NCBI GenBank assembly: GCA_041663305.1
Contig: JBAYMT010000010.1
Span: 1-34,609 of the forward strand
Reading direction: 5' to 3'
From: Minisyncoccus sp041663305
GTDB lineage: Bacteria > Patescibacteriota > Minisyncoccia > Minisyncoccales > Minisyncoccaceae
DNA: 34,609 bases
Every line of letters begins with the position of its first letter. Position 1 is the stretch's first letter. Position numbers and translations under genes: made by a program. The notes under the pieces were generated by a model. That model was not told the origin of the DNA, did no database searches, and saw nothing but the letters and a program-made list of their open reading frames with translations. Below are positions 7,494 to 15,555 of the stretch, in pieces.

Positions 7494-8366
7494 ATGAAGC
7501 TAGACGTTAAGAAATCTATATTTCCTGTGGCTGGACTTGGTACAAGATTCTTGCCTTTGTCGAAAACTTTATCAAAAGAAATGATTCCATTGCTTGATAA
7601 ACCGCTAGTTCAATATTCGGTGCAGGAGGCGTTTGATTCAGGCGTGAAGGAAATACAGTTTGTTGTAAGACCGAAACAAAAAGAGGTACTTGAATATTTT
7701 GCAAAAAACAAGAAATTGGAAGATTTTTTAACCGAGAAGGGAAAAAGAGAAGAGTTAAAAATGCTCCGGAGTGTGGATGCTTTTAATATAGATTTTACTT
7801 CGGTTATTCAAAAAAATCCTGCTGGCGATGCCAATGCAATATATCAGGCAAGAAAGTTTGTGGGAGGGGATGCTTGCGGGGTGTTTTTTTGTGATGATAT
7901 TATTTATTCGGAAGAACCTGGACTTTCACAATTGATAGAAGTGTTTAAAAACTGCCAATGCCCAGTATTGGGTTTAAAAAGATTACCAAAAGAAAAACTT
8001 CATAGTTATGGCGTAATCGAAGGGGACAAAATAGCCAATGGATTTTATAAAGTAAAAAAAGTTATCCAAAAGCCAAAAGAAGGTGAAACAGATTCTGATT
8101 TGGCTGTTGTTGGAAGGATGATCTTAACCCCAGCTGTGTTTGAATATATCGAAAAACATAAGAAGATGCTCCAGAAAGATTTTTCGATCGTGCAAGTGTT
8201 GGGAATGATGGTTGATGAAGGAAAGTCTGTATATGGATACGAATTAAAAGGAGAATGGCTTGAATGCGGAAGCAGATCGTCATGGTTAAAATCGTTCTTA
8301 ACACTGCTTGTAAATGATCCGGAGTTTGGACCAGAGGCAAAAGAATTTTTAAGAAATATAAAGTAA
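7494..8366 (+). CDS. galU: UTP-glucose-1-phosphate uridylyltransferase
   Basis: GalU makes UDP-glucose and pyrophosphate from UTP and glucose-1-phosphate in the cytoplasm, supplying donors for surface glycans. The 290-residue length fits. The nucleotidyltransferase signature VAGLGTRFLP is at 12-21, followed by SKEMIPLLDKP (27-37), where the catalytic lysine of the family lies. Further conserved elements are GDANAIYQAR and the C-terminal LECGSRSSWL. It sits between ftsZ1 and trxB (17 and 4 bases), so it is translated from the same mRNA. The GT-B and GT2 glycosyltransferases at 23-27 kb are plausible consumers of UDP-sugars. Confidence 0.94.
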   Translation: MKLDVKKSIFPVAGLGTRFLPLSKTLSKEMIPLLDKPLVQYSVQEAFDSGVKEIQFVVRPKQKEVLEYFAKNKKLEDFLTEKGKREELKMLRSVDAFNIDFTSVIQKNPAGDANAIYQARKFVGGDACGVFFCDDIIYSEEPGLSQLIEVFKNCQCPVLGLKRLPKEKLHSYGVIEGDKIANGFYKVKKVIQKPKEGETDSDLAVVGRMILTPAVFEYIEKHKKMLQKDFSIVQVLGMMVDEGKSVYGYELKGEWLECGSRSSWLKSFLTLLVNDPEFGPEAKEFLRNIK

Positions 8367-8370
8367 AAGA

Positions 8371-9279
8371 ATGACATACGATCTTATCATCATTGGGCTG
8401 GGGCCGGCAGGAATAACGGCTGGTATATATGCAAAAAGACAGAACCTTAATTGCGTGGTAATAGGGGGGTCTTTTGGAGGACAAATGATGAGCAAGGCAG
8501 TAGAGATAGAAAATTATCCTGGCTTTGAAAAGATAACAGGATTTGAACTGATGACTAAAATGAAAGAGCATTTGGAATCAATGAATGTTGATATTATCGA
8601 AAGTGATGTTTTGGAAATAGAGAAAGGGGATCTTTTTAAAGTAAAGCTTGATTCGGATGAAATATTTTATGGCAAAACAGTAATCATTGCTACAGGGGCT
8701 AGTCATAGAAAGTTGAATGTGGAAGGAGAGGCTGATTACTTAGGCAAGGGAGTAAGTTATTGCACTACTTGCGATGGACCTCTTTTTAGGGGGAAGGATG
8801 TTGCGGTTATCGGTGGAGGCGAAGCGGGGTTTGAGGCAGCACGGTTTCTTTCTTCTTATGCAAACAAAATTTATATACTAGAAAGAGGAAGAGAACCCTT
8901 AGCCTCAAAAGCAAATCAGGATATTATTGCTAGTGATCCAAAAATAGAGGTGATATGCAACGCCGAGATTAAAAAGATTGAAGGAAAGGACTTTGTTGAA
9001 AAATTAATTTATGAAGTTGAAAATGAGAGCAGGTTTTTGCCAGTAGGTGGAGTATTTGTCCAGATAGGATATGTTCCCGCGAGTAAGATATTTAAAAGTT
9101 TGGTAGGAATGAATAATAAAAACGAAATAATTATGGATCACGACACTTGCGAGACAAACATTCCTGGGGTATTTGCTGCTGGAGACGTGAGTGATAACAA
9201 AGTAAAACAGATAGTCGTTGCTTGCAGTGATGGGGCTAAGGCTGCGTTATCTGCATATAAATATTTAACTAAAAAATAA
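8371..9279 (+). CDS. trxB: thioredoxin reductase-like flavoprotein
   Basis: A FAD- and pyridine nucleotide-dependent disulfide reductase of 302 residues, the usual length of low-molecular-weight TrxR. The FAD site is GLGPAGITAG (9-18), with AAGDVSD (269-275) near the end. The redox pair C131-C134 lies in CTTCDG. The second dinucleotide fold is GGGEAG (148-153). At the end of its second strand the sequence is ERGREP (171-176), where TrxR usually has HRRxxxR to hold the 2'-phosphate of NADPH. NADH or another donor is therefore likely. The glutaredoxin-like protein at 10829 is a candidate partner. The stop overlaps the enolase ATG by one base. Confidence 0.9.
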   Translation: MTYDLIIIGLGPAGITAGIYAKRQNLNCVVIGGSFGGQMMSKAVEIENYPGFEKITGFELMTKMKEHLESMNVDIIESDVLEIEKGDLFKVKLDSDEIFYGKTVIIATGASHRKLNVEGEADYLGKGVSYCTTCDGPLFRGKDVAVIGGGEAGFEAARFLSSYANKIYILERGREPLASKANQDIIASDPKIEVICNAEIKKIEGKDFVEKLIYEVENESRFLPVGGVFVQIGYVPASKIFKSLVGMNNKNEIIMDHDTCETNIPGVFAAGDVSDNKVKQIVVACSDGAKAALSAYKYLTKK

Positions 9280-10523
9280 TGTCAATTATAAAATCAATAC
9301 AAGCAAGAGAAATACTTGACTCCAGAGGAAACCCGACTATTGAAGTAACGGTTGAAACCGATGAGGGTCTTTTTGTTGATAGCGTTCCCTCGGGAGCATC
9401 AACGGGTGCAAACGAAGCTTTAGAGCTTAGAGATGGCGACAAAGATAGATATGGAGGAAAAGGAGTTTTAACAGCTGTTAAAAATGTAAATGAGGTAATT
9501 GCTCCAAGTATTATAGGGCTTGATCCTAGAAACCAAAAGCAGATTGATGATCTAATGATAATGCTGGATGGCACAGAAAATAAGTCAAAGCTAGGAGCAA
9601 ATGCGATTTTGGGAGTTTCGATGGCTGTGTGCCGCGCAGGAGCAAAAGCTAATGCAATTCCTCTTTATAAACACATTGCCCAATTAGCGCAGAATCAAAG
9701 CCAATTATTTTTACCTCGGGGAGGTTTTAATATTGTAAATGGAGGAGCTCATGCCGGAAATGAATTGGACTTCCAAGAATTTATGGTTGTTCCAAACTAT
9801 CCAACATTTGCAGAGAATCTGCGTTTCGCTTCAGAAATCTATTATTTTTTAAAAGAGTTGATAAAAAAAACATATTCTAGTATTGCCACTAATGTTGGAG
9901 ACGAGGGGGGTTTTGCTCCACCGATAGAGTTACCCGATATCGTTTTGGCTTCTATAATGAAATCGGTTGCGCATAAGCAATACAAATTTGATATCATTAT
10001 GGATGTGGCAGCTTCGCAGTTTAAAAAAGATGGATACTATGTGACAAGGATGGGGGCGTTCACTCCGGGAGCTTTATTGGATTATTATGAAGAGTTGATG
10101 AATAGGTATCCGATTATTGGAATTGAAGATCCTTTTGCTGAGAATGACTGGGAAACTTTTTCCGAAATAACTAAGGAGTTCGGCAGCAAGATAATGGTAA
10201 TAGGAGATGATTTGTTGGTGAGTAATCCCAAAATCATACAGGAAGCCGAAGAGAAAAAAGCATGCAATACGGCGCTATTAAAAATAAACCAAATAGGATC
10301 GATTTCGGAAATCATTGAAGCGGCAAATTTAGCAAGGTCATATGGATGGAAAAGAATGGTTTCGCACAGGTCGGGAGATACGATTGATGACTTTATTGCT
10401 GACTTTGCTGTTGGTATTGGCGCAGAATTCATAAAGTCGGGGGCTCCAGTAAGAGGAGAAAGGTTGGCAAAGTATAATAGGCTGGTAAAGATAGAAGAAG
10501 AGTTAGGGGGACAGTCCGTGTAA
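9279..10523 (+). CDS. eno: enolase
   Basis: Enolase converts 2-phosphoglycerate to phosphoenolpyruvate. Active-site elements are all present: SGASTGANEA (38-47), GGAHAG (155-160), E209 in GDEGG, metal ligands D242 (MDVAAS), E283 (IEDPF) and D310 (GDD), K335 in LLKINQIG, HRSGDT (363-368) and K387. Several motif positions differ from the common form: GAHAGNELDF for GAHADNNVDI, SQF for SEF, and SGDTIDD for SGETED. The protein has 414 residues against about 430, with the end shortened. Catalytic residues are intact, so it should be active but belongs to a divergent branch. It is last in the ftsZ1-galU-trxB-eno run, ahead of an inverted repeat rather than a classical terminator. Confidence 0.95.
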   Translation: MSIIKSIQAREILDSRGNPTIEVTVETDEGLFVDSVPSGASTGANEALELRDGDKDRYGGKGVLTAVKNVNEVIAPSIIGLDPRNQKQIDDLMIMLDGTENKSKLGANAILGVSMAVCRAGAKANAIPLYKHIAQLAQNQSQLFLPRGGFNIVNGGAHAGNELDFQEFMVVPNYPTFAENLRFASEIYYFLKELIKKTYSSIATNVGDEGGFAPPIELPDIVLASIMKSVAHKQYKFDIIMDVAASQFKKDGYYVTRMGAFTPGALLDYYEELMNRYPIIGIEDPFAENDWETFSEITKEFGSKIMVIGDDLLVSNPKIIQEAEEKKACNTALLKINQIGSISEIIEAANLARSYGWKRMVSHRSGDTIDDFIADFAVGIGAEFIKSGAPVRGERLAKYNRLVKIEEELGGQSV

Positions 10524-10538
10524 AATTTTAAATGGGTT

Positions 10539-10653
10539 GCAATTCTTTTTTTGATATATCCTTTTTCTTCGACATAAATTCTTTGCTAAGAATTTAACTG
10601 TTTGGCTCCAGTCGAGCCAAAAGGCGAAGAAAAAGAAATATCAAACGAATTGC
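10539..10653 (+). repeat. multi-branched inverted repeat behind enolase (candidate structured RNA)
   Basis: Outer arms 10539-10571 and 10625-10653 are near-complementary (GCAATTC...CTTTTTCTTCG against CGAAGAAAAAG...GAATTGC). Inside are two perfect hairpins: TAAATTCTT-TGCT-AAGAATTTA (10575-10596) and TTTGGCTC-CAGTC-GAGCCAAA (10601-10621). The result is a long stem opening into a junction with two arms. There is no T-tract after it, so it is not a simple terminator. It begins 15 bases after the enolase stop. It could be a mRNA-stabilising 3' structure, an RNA gene or a small non-coding mobile element. Confidence 0.55.
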
Positions 10654-10828
10654 CTATATGAAATTTGAACGTACGAGAGTGAGGGGAGCGAAATAGGTGG
10701 ATTGCTTACGCAATCTTCCAAGAGAGAATAGTAATTATTAGGAATCCTGTTTTTATCGGCCAGAGCAAAAGGGAAGAGTGATATTGGTTAATCATTCTGC
10801 AAATTAATTAGTAAATAAATAGTAAATT
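10654..10828 (+). other. remainder of the 305-bp gap before the glutaredoxin-like gene
   Basis: No gene is visible. There is a G+A-rich segment (about 10671-10700) and a hairpin GATTGC-TTAC-GCAATC (10700-10715). Just before the next ATG are two copies of TAGTAAAT (10809-10816 and 10820-10827), a motif also seen before other genes of this window. The next gene's promoter probably lies here, but no clear -35/-10 pair stands out. Confidence 0.5.
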
Positions 10829-11068
10829 ATGCCAAAAGTAAGAATATTTTCAACACCAATTTGTCCTTATTGCATGACTTTAAAAAAGTTTTTAGAAGAA
10901 AAAGGAATAAAATTTGAATCAATTGATGTTTCGGAAGATTTAAAAGCACAAGAAGAAATGCTTGAAAAGACAAAACAATCAACCGTTCCAGTTATTGATA
11001 TCGATGGCGAGTTCATTGTGGGGTTCGACAGGAAGAAAATAGTAGAAAAACTGAAGATTGAGGATTAA
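10829..11068 (+). CDS. glutaredoxin-like protein
   Basis: A 79-residue thiol-disulfide oxidoreductase with the thioredoxin fold. The active site CPYC is at residues 13-16 (TPICPYCMTL), followed by STVPVIDIDGEF with the cis-proline typical of the fold and GFDRKK near the end. Length and motif fit glutaredoxin-like or NrdH-like small redoxins. These can be reduced by glutathione or directly by a thioredoxin reductase; the trxB product upstream is a possible reductant. It is transcribed alone, ending in a terminator a few bases after the stop. Confidence 0.9.
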   Translation: MPKVRIFSTPICPYCMTLKKFLEEKGIKFESIDVSEDLKAQEEMLEKTKQSTVPVIDIDGEFIVGFDRKKIVEKLKIED

Positions 11069-11073
11069 TAGAG

Positions 11074-11100
11074 CAGGGAGCAAATCCCTGTTTTATTATT
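11074..11100 (+). terminator. intrinsic terminator after the glutaredoxin-like gene
   Basis: CAGGGA (11074-11079) and TCCCTG (11085-11090) form a 6-bp stem around GCAAA, followed by TTTTATTATT. Confidence 0.8.
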
Positions 11101-11154
11101 TAATAGGGGTTAGCAATTCGTAGTATATTGTACAAATTACTAGTTATGGATTAT

Positions 11155-11183
11155 TTGCAGACGGAAAGGATTTATAGTAAAAT
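11155..11183 (+). promoter_or_regulatory. promoter of the GAPDH gene
   Basis: TTGCAG (11155-11160), 17 bases, TAAAAT (11178-11183). The -10 is preceded by TAG, giving TAGTAAAAT, identical to the ybeY promoter. Initiation near 11190 would leave a leader of about 27 bases, without a Shine-Dalgarno. Confidence 0.55.
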
Positions 11184-11216
11184 TATCCTATAAAGTCAAA
11201 AAATAAATCAAAAAAT

Positions 11217-12227
11217 ATGACAAAAAAAGTAGCAATAAATGGTTTTGGCAGGATAGGGAGATGCGTATTAAAAGCAATTATTGAAGATAATTTGGATATT
11301 GATGTGGTTGCTATCAATGATTTAACCGATAGCGCAACTTTGGCACACTTGTTCAAGTATGATACTGTTTATGGGACATATGCTCATGACATATCTGTTA
11401 AAAAAGATGCAATTGTAATCGATGGTAAAGAAATCAAACTTTTTGCAGAAAGGGAACCAGAAAAATTACCATGGAAGCAAATGGGAGTTGATGTGGTGGT
11501 TGAATCTACAGGAGTGTTTACAAAGAAGGAAGATGCAATAAAACATATCAATGCCGGAGCAAAAAGAGTTGTTATTTCAGCTCCCAGCAAGTCTGACGAT
11601 GTTCCTTCTTATGTTATTGGAATAAACCATAAGAATTATAAGAATGAGCCGATAATCGATATGGGATCTTGCACAACTAATTGTTTAGCCCCACTTGTAA
11701 AAGTGTTGGAAGACGAATATGGAATTGTGAACGGATTTATGACTACAGTTCATTCTTATACAAACGACCAGAGAGTGCTGGATCTTCCTCATAGTGATTT
11801 AAGGCGTGCCAGAACTGCTGCTGAAAATATTATTCCTACAAGCACTGGAGCAGCTAAGGCGATTCACAAGGTAATACCGTCTGTAAAAGGAAAATTAGAT
11901 GGATTTGCAATTCGTGTTCCAACTCCGGTAGTTTCGGTAGTAGATTTGGTGTGCACCATAAAAAAAGAAACTACTGCTGAAGACTTGATAAAAATGTTTA
12001 AAAAGAAGAGCAAGGTAGGTGATTTAAAAGGAATACTATTCGTAGAAGAAGAACCTTTAGTATCGTCAGATTTTATAGGGAATCCATATTCTTCGATACT
12101 TGATGCCGAATTTACAAAAGCAAACAAAAATATGGTAAAACTGTTAGCTTGGTATGATAATGAGTGGGGATATTCTTGCAGGTTGGCTGAATTAGCAGAA
12201 TTTGTTTCAAAAAAGATAAAAAAGTAA
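11217..12227 (+). CDS. gap: glyceraldehyde-3-phosphate dehydrogenase
   Basis: GAPDH oxidises glyceraldehyde-3-phosphate to 1,3-bisphosphoglycerate with reduction of NAD+. The 336-residue length is standard. The Rossmann motif is NGFGRIGR (8-15). The nucleotide-binding strand ends in NDLTD with D35, which usually selects NAD+ over NADP+. The catalytic cysteine is C152 in SCTTNCLAP and the partner H179 is in TTVHSYTNDQ. WYDNEWGYS near the end is also canonical. The gene is transcribed from its own promoter and has no close partner; enolase lies in the preceding transcription unit. Confidence 0.97.
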   Translation: MTKKVAINGFGRIGRCVLKAIIEDNLDIDVVAINDLTDSATLAHLFKYDTVYGTYAHDISVKKDAIVIDGKEIKLFAEREPEKLPWKQMGVDVVVESTGVFTKKEDAIKHINAGAKRVVISAPSKSDDVPSYVIGINHKNYKNEPIIDMGSCTTNCLAPLVKVLEDEYGIVNGFMTTVHSYTNDQRVLDLPHSDLRRARTAAENIIPTSTGAAKAIHKVIPSVKGKLDGFAIRVPTPVVSVVDLVCTIKKETTAEDLIKMFKKKSKVGDLKGILFVEEEPLVSSDFIGNPYSSILDAEFTKANKNMVKLLAWYDNEWGYSCRLAELAEFVSKKIKK

Positions 12228-12273
12228 GGAACTTTTAGAGAAAAATCCCGCTTTTTTAGGGCGGAACTTACTC

Positions 12274-12302
12274 TTGCCAAAAGGGCCTATTTAATGTATT
12301 AT
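12274..12302 (+). promoter_or_regulatory. promoter of lepB
   Basis: TTGCCA (12274-12279), 17 bases, TATTAT (12297-12302), each 5 of 6 to consensus. The ATG follows 7 bases after the -10, so transcription should start at or next to the A of the ATG, giving a leaderless mRNA. Confidence 0.7.
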
Positions 12303-12309
12303 TTAAGCA

Positions 12310-12882
12310 ATGGAAGGAAAAAGTTTTTTATCAGAAATATTTGATTTAGGAAAAATCGTTTTAATCGCTCTCTTGATAGTGATTCCTATCAGGCTTTTTG
12401 TTTTTCAGCCTTTTATGGTTAGCGGAGCCTCAATGGAGCCAAATTACCATTCAACAGATTATTTGATTATTGACGAGTTTTCATATCGTTTTAATGAACC
12501 TCAGCGCAACGATGTAATCGTTTTTAAATATCCTAAAAATCCAGACTATAAGTACATCAAAAGGATAATCGGATTTCCTGGAGAAACAGTAGAAATAAAG
12601 GATGCAAAAATATATATCACAAAAGACAGCAATATAATCGTTTTAGATGAGAATTATCTGCCGCAAGAATCTATAACCGCATGGATAAGAGGTGCAAATT
12701 ATGGACCCATTACCCTTAAGAATAATGAATATTTTGTATTGGGGGATAATCGTAATTATTCTGCTGATTCCAGGACTTGGGGAATATTGCCAAAAGAAAA
12801 TATCATTGGAAAGGTTGCCTTTGTTTTTTCTGTAACCGAATTGTTGAACAAAGAAACCGAAACTAATAAAGAAAGTTATTAA
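12310..12882 (+). CDS. lepB: signal peptidase I
   Basis: This membrane protease removes signal peptides from exported proteins. One membrane segment lies at about 15-33, with the catalytic domain outside. The Ser/Lys dyad is S41 in SGASMEP and K84 in YIKRIIGFPGE. LGDNRNYSADSR (144-155) is the third signature. The 190-residue length fits the short single-anchor form. Substrates would be secreted proteins with cleavable signals. Its promoter predicts a leaderless transcript, and hisS follows after 16 bases, so the two are probably one mRNA. Confidence 0.95.
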   Translation: MEGKSFLSEIFDLGKIVLIALLIVIPIRLFVFQPFMVSGASMEPNYHSTDYLIIDEFSYRFNEPQRNDVIVFKYPKNPDYKYIKRIIGFPGETVEIKDAKIYITKDSNIIVLDENYLPQESITAWIRGANYGPITLKNNEYFVLGDNRNYSADSRTWGILPKENIIGKVAFVFSVTELLNKETETNKESY

Positions 12883-12898
12883 CTTTTAGAACAAAATT

Positions 12899-14185
12899 AT
12901 GGCTAAGCTAAAATTCCAAACGCCAACTGGAATGCACGATATTTTGCCAGAGGATCAGCTTTATTATCAAAAGATATTTGATACAGCAAAGAAATTTTTT
13001 GATTATTATGATTACTCAAGAATAGAAACTCCTATATTAGAGTTTACAGATCTGTTTATTCATAGCGTGGGGGAAAACACAGATATAGTTGAAAAGGAGA
13101 TGTATAGTTTTAAAACCAAAGGGGGAGATATGGTAGTGCTCCGTCCCGAAGGGACTGCTCCGGTTATGAGGGCGTATTTCCAAAATGGGATGGTTTCTAT
13201 GCCGCAACCAGTAAAGCTGTGGTATTATGGTCCATTTTTTAGGTATGAAAGGCCTCAAGCGGGAAGGTATAGGCAATTCCATCAGTTTGGCGCAGAGGTG
13301 ATTGGTGATAGCGATCCTATATTTGATATGCAGACAATAGTTATCCTTTATAATATTTTGGATGATTTAAAAATCAAGAACTTGATTGTCAGGATAAATT
13401 CTATTGGGGATGAGAATTGCAGAGGAGAGTACAAGAAAGCTTTATCCAAATTTTTAAAGAGCAAGAAAAGTGAACTTTGTCGTGATTGCCAGAATAGAGC
13501 GAAAACAAATATATTAAGAGTTCTTGACTGCAAAAACCCAAAATGTAGGGAAATAGTAAGCCAAGCTCCTCAAACAATAGATTATCTGTGCGAGGGGTGC
13601 AAGAATCACTTAAAAGAAGTGTTAGAGTATCTGGATGAGTTAAAAATTCCATACATATTAGATCCTTTTTTGGTGAGAGGCTTGGATTATTACACTAAAA
13701 CGGTTTTTGAAGTGGAAACGCAGAATAGTGATGGGTTGAGGCAGGAGGCCTTGGCAGGAGGAGGAAGATATGATATCTTAGGAAAAACTATTGCCGGTGA
13801 GGCTGTTCCTGCTTGCGGCATGGCAGTTGGAGTTGAGCGAATAATCCAGAAAATGAAAGAAAATAATGTAGATGTTTCGCTAAAAAAGACCGCCGAAGTC
13901 TTCTTGGCTCAGATCGGGCCGATTGCAAAGAAAAGAGGAATGGCTATCATGGAAGAGTTTCGTCGGGCAAACATGAAAGTTGCCGAATGTTTCAGTAAAG
14001 ATTCTTTAAAATACCAGCTGGCAAAAGCCAACAAGCTAGGAATAAATAATGTAGTAATCATTGGGCAGAAGGAAGCTATCCAAAATATCGCTATTATCAG
14101 AAATATGGAAACGGGAAAACAATCCGAGATTTCTCAAGAAGATATAGTGAAAGAAATAAAAAAGAGAATAAAAGAAGAAGATTAA
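12899..14185 (+). CDS. hisS: histidine-tRNA ligase
   Basis: HisRS charges tRNA-His, a class II synthetase working as a dimer. Motif 2 is FRYERPQAGRYRQFHQFG (114-131). The HisRS-specific loop RGLDYYT is at 260-266, and GGGRYD plus GMAVGVERI form motif 3 and its surroundings. The insertion domain carries three Cys pairs (C194/C197, C211/C216, C231/C234) that may bind zinc. The anticodon domain covers about 330-425. At 428 residues the length is normal. It lies between lepB and rpsU (gaps of 16 and 31 bases). Confidence 0.96.
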   Translation: MAKLKFQTPTGMHDILPEDQLYYQKIFDTAKKFFDYYDYSRIETPILEFTDLFIHSVGENTDIVEKEMYSFKTKGGDMVVLRPEGTAPVMRAYFQNGMVSMPQPVKLWYYGPFFRYERPQAGRYRQFHQFGAEVIGDSDPIFDMQTIVILYNILDDLKIKNLIVRINSIGDENCRGEYKKALSKFLKSKKSELCRDCQNRAKTNILRVLDCKNPKCREIVSQAPQTIDYLCEGCKNHLKEVLEYLDELKIPYILDPFLVRGLDYYTKTVFEVETQNSDGLRQEALAGGGRYDILGKTIAGEAVPACGMAVGVERIIQKMKENNVDVSLKKTAEVFLAQIGPIAKKRGMAIMEEFRRANMKVAECFSKDSLKYQLAKANKLGINNVVIIGQKEAIQNIAIIRNMETGKQSEISQEDIVKEIKKRIKEED

Positions 14186-14216
14186 TTTAAAAAATAAAAT
14201 TTAGTAAATAGTTTAT

Positions 14217-14426
14217 ATGAAAATCAGTAAATTACCGAAAGAAACATCCCAATCATTGGTTTATCGCTTTACTAAAGCTGTAAAGAGTAGTGGAGTGTTA
14301 GTTGAAGCAAGAAAAAGAAAATTCAGAGCTAGGATAAAGAGCGACAATCTTGCAAGGCGTGCAGCTCTTATCAGGGTAGAGAAAAAAATCAAATACGACA
14401 AGATGAAAAAGCTTGGAAAAATTTAA
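14217..14426 (+). CDS. rpsU: 30S ribosomal protein S21
   Basis: This 69-residue, strongly basic protein matches S21 in length and pattern. The central VYRFTKAVKSSGVLVEARKR corresponds to the family helix with conserved R-F-x-x-x-V-x-x-x-G. S21 sits at the platform of the small subunit near the anti-Shine-Dalgarno region and helps initiation. TAGTAAAT (14202-14209) precedes it, so it may have its own promoter besides read-through from hisS. A terminator follows 11 bases after the stop. A yqeY-type gene next door is the common bacterial arrangement. Confidence 0.88.
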   Translation: MKISKLPKETSQSLVYRFTKAVKSSGVLVEARKRKFRARIKSDNLARRAALIRVEKKIKYDKMKKLGKI

Positions 14427-14437
14427 TTATAAATAAG

Positions 14438-14464
14438 AACAGCCTTTGATGTGCTGTTTTTAAT
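14438..14464 (+). terminator. intrinsic terminator between rpsU and the YqeY-type gene
   Basis: AACAGC (14438-14443) pairs with GCTGTT (14453-14458) around a 9-base loop, followed by TTTTTAATT. It lies 8 bases before the YqeY ATG, so it could also attenuate that gene. Confidence 0.75.
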
Positions 14465-14471
14465 TAAAAAT

Positions 14472-14966
14472 ATGTTATCAGAACAAATACAACAAGACTT
14501 GATAGCTTCTCAAAAGGCAAAAGAAGAAAAAGCAGTTTCTTGTTTGAGAATGCTTAAAGCAGCTATCACTAATAAGGAAATCGAAAAAAGGCTGAAAATA
14601 GTCGAAGGCAATCCCGATTTGAGCGAAGATGAACTATCTAGCCAATCAAAGCTTAATGATGAAGAGATAATGGAAGTTATTTCTTTGGAAGTTAAAAAAA
14701 GAAGAGATAGCATTGAAAGCTTTGAAAAAGGAGGAAGAATGGATTTGGTGGAAGGAGAAAAAGCGGAGATAGAAGTTTTAAAGAAATATCTGCCGAAAGA
14801 GATGACAGAAGAAGAAATAAGGACTTTGGTGAAAGGAATTATTGAAAAAGTTGGGGCAAGTAGCATAAAAGATATTGGAATCGTGATGAAAGAGGTTGTT
14901 CCTCAAACAAAAGGGAAGTCAGATGGCAATTTAGTTGGACAAATCGTAAGAGAATTACTAAATTAG
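14472..14966 (+). CDS. GatB/YqeY-domain protein
   Basis: A 164-residue helical protein of the GatB/YqeY family, resembling the C-terminal tRNA-contacting domain of the amidotransferase GatB. Its molecular role as a stand-alone protein is not settled. Recognised by SCLRMLKAAITNKEIE near the start, KKRRDSIESFEKGGR in the middle and LKKYLPKEMTEEEI with LVGQIVRELL at the end. The frame is open from 14451, but the ATG there lies inside the terminator, so 14472 is chosen. It is followed by a strong terminator. In many bacteria rpsU, yqeY, dnaG and rpoD are adjacent; here dnaG-rpoD lie 14 kb away. Confidence 0.9.
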   Translation: MLSEQIQQDLIASQKAKEEKAVSCLRMLKAAITNKEIEKRLKIVEGNPDLSEDELSSQSKLNDEEIMEVISLEVKKRRDSIESFEKGGRMDLVEGEKAEIEVLKKYLPKEMTEEEIRTLVKGIIEKVGASSIKDIGIVMKEVVPQTKGKSDGNLVGQIVRELLN

Positions 14967-14971
14967 TAGGC

Positions 14972-14998
14972 AAAAACCCGTTTAAAACGGGTTTTTGG
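14972..14998. terminator. strong intrinsic terminator, usable from both sides
   Basis: AAAAACCCGTT (14972-14982) and AACGGGTTTTT (14986-14996) form an 11-bp stem around a 3-base loop, with A-rich and T-rich flanks so that it works on either strand. Confidence 0.88.
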
Positions 14999-15050
14999 TT
15001 ACAAAAAAGTAGGATTTTGCCAAAAACTGTTTTTTGTTGGTTTTTGCCCT

Positions 15051-15079
15051 TTGCAATAAATCATATTATTTAGTAAAAT
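15051..15079 (+). promoter_or_regulatory. promoter of ybeY-ftsA-ftsZ2
   Basis: TTGCAA (15051-15056), 17 bases, TAAAAT (15074-15079). The -10 is 12 bases before the ATG, so the leader would be about 5 bases. Confidence 0.6.
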
Positions 15080-15091
15080 AGTATATAAACA

Positions 15092-15550
15092 ATGATTGAG
15101 ATCCAAAACTTTAATCCAGATTTTAAAAGAATAGGCAAAAAATTCCTCGTAGAGGTTGCAGGGTATGTTTTGGCAAAAGAAAAGGCGGGTAAAAAGACGG
15201 ATATTTCCGTAGTAATAGCAGATAGCAAAGAAATCCATAGGCTTAATTTGTTGTATCGAAAAAAAGATAAGCCGACAGATGTTCTTTCTTTCGGTAATAT
15301 AAAAGATTTTTCATCAATAGAGTCCTTTGACTTGCCGGAAATAATAATTTGCCCAGAAGAGGTAAGGAAAAATGCAGAAGAATATGGCGTTTCTTTCAAA
15401 AATGAATTGGTAAGAGTTTTAATTCATGGTGTTTTGCATTTGCTTGGCTATGATCATGAAAAAAATGAAAAAGACGCTGAAAAAATGTTTTTAAAACAGG
15501 ATAAATATCATTCGTATTTTTTTAAAGATAAAAAAGTAAAAGTTAAATAA
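15092..15550 (+). CDS. ybeY: endoribonuclease YbeY (16S rRNA maturation factor)
   Basis: YbeY is a zinc RNase needed for maturation of the 16S rRNA 3' end and for ribosome quality control. The metal site HGVLHLLGYDH (112-122) gives H112, H116 and H122 in the H-x3-H-x5-H pattern. PTDVLSF (61-67) is the second conserved signature. The 152-residue length is typical. It heads a tight run: ftsA starts 5 bases after its stop, so division and ribosome maturation genes share a transcript. Confidence 0.95.
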   Translation: MIEIQNFNPDFKRIGKKFLVEVAGYVLAKEKAGKKTDISVVIADSKEIHRLNLLYRKKDKPTDVLSFGNIKDFSSIESFDLPEIIICPEEVRKNAEEYGVSFKNELVRVLIHGVLHLLGYDHEKNEKDAEKMFLKQDKYHSYFFKDKKVKVK

Positions 15551-15555
15551 TAAAA

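Noticed and set aside
8062..8571. 169-codon minus-strand frame across the galU-trxB junction
   Set aside because: It is antisense to two confident genes, and its composition (rich in His, Ser, Leu, Phe) is that of a mirror frame.
14451..14471. upstream start of the YqeY-type gene
   Set aside because: The codons fall in the loop and right arm of the rpsU terminator; the ATG at 14472 fits the family.
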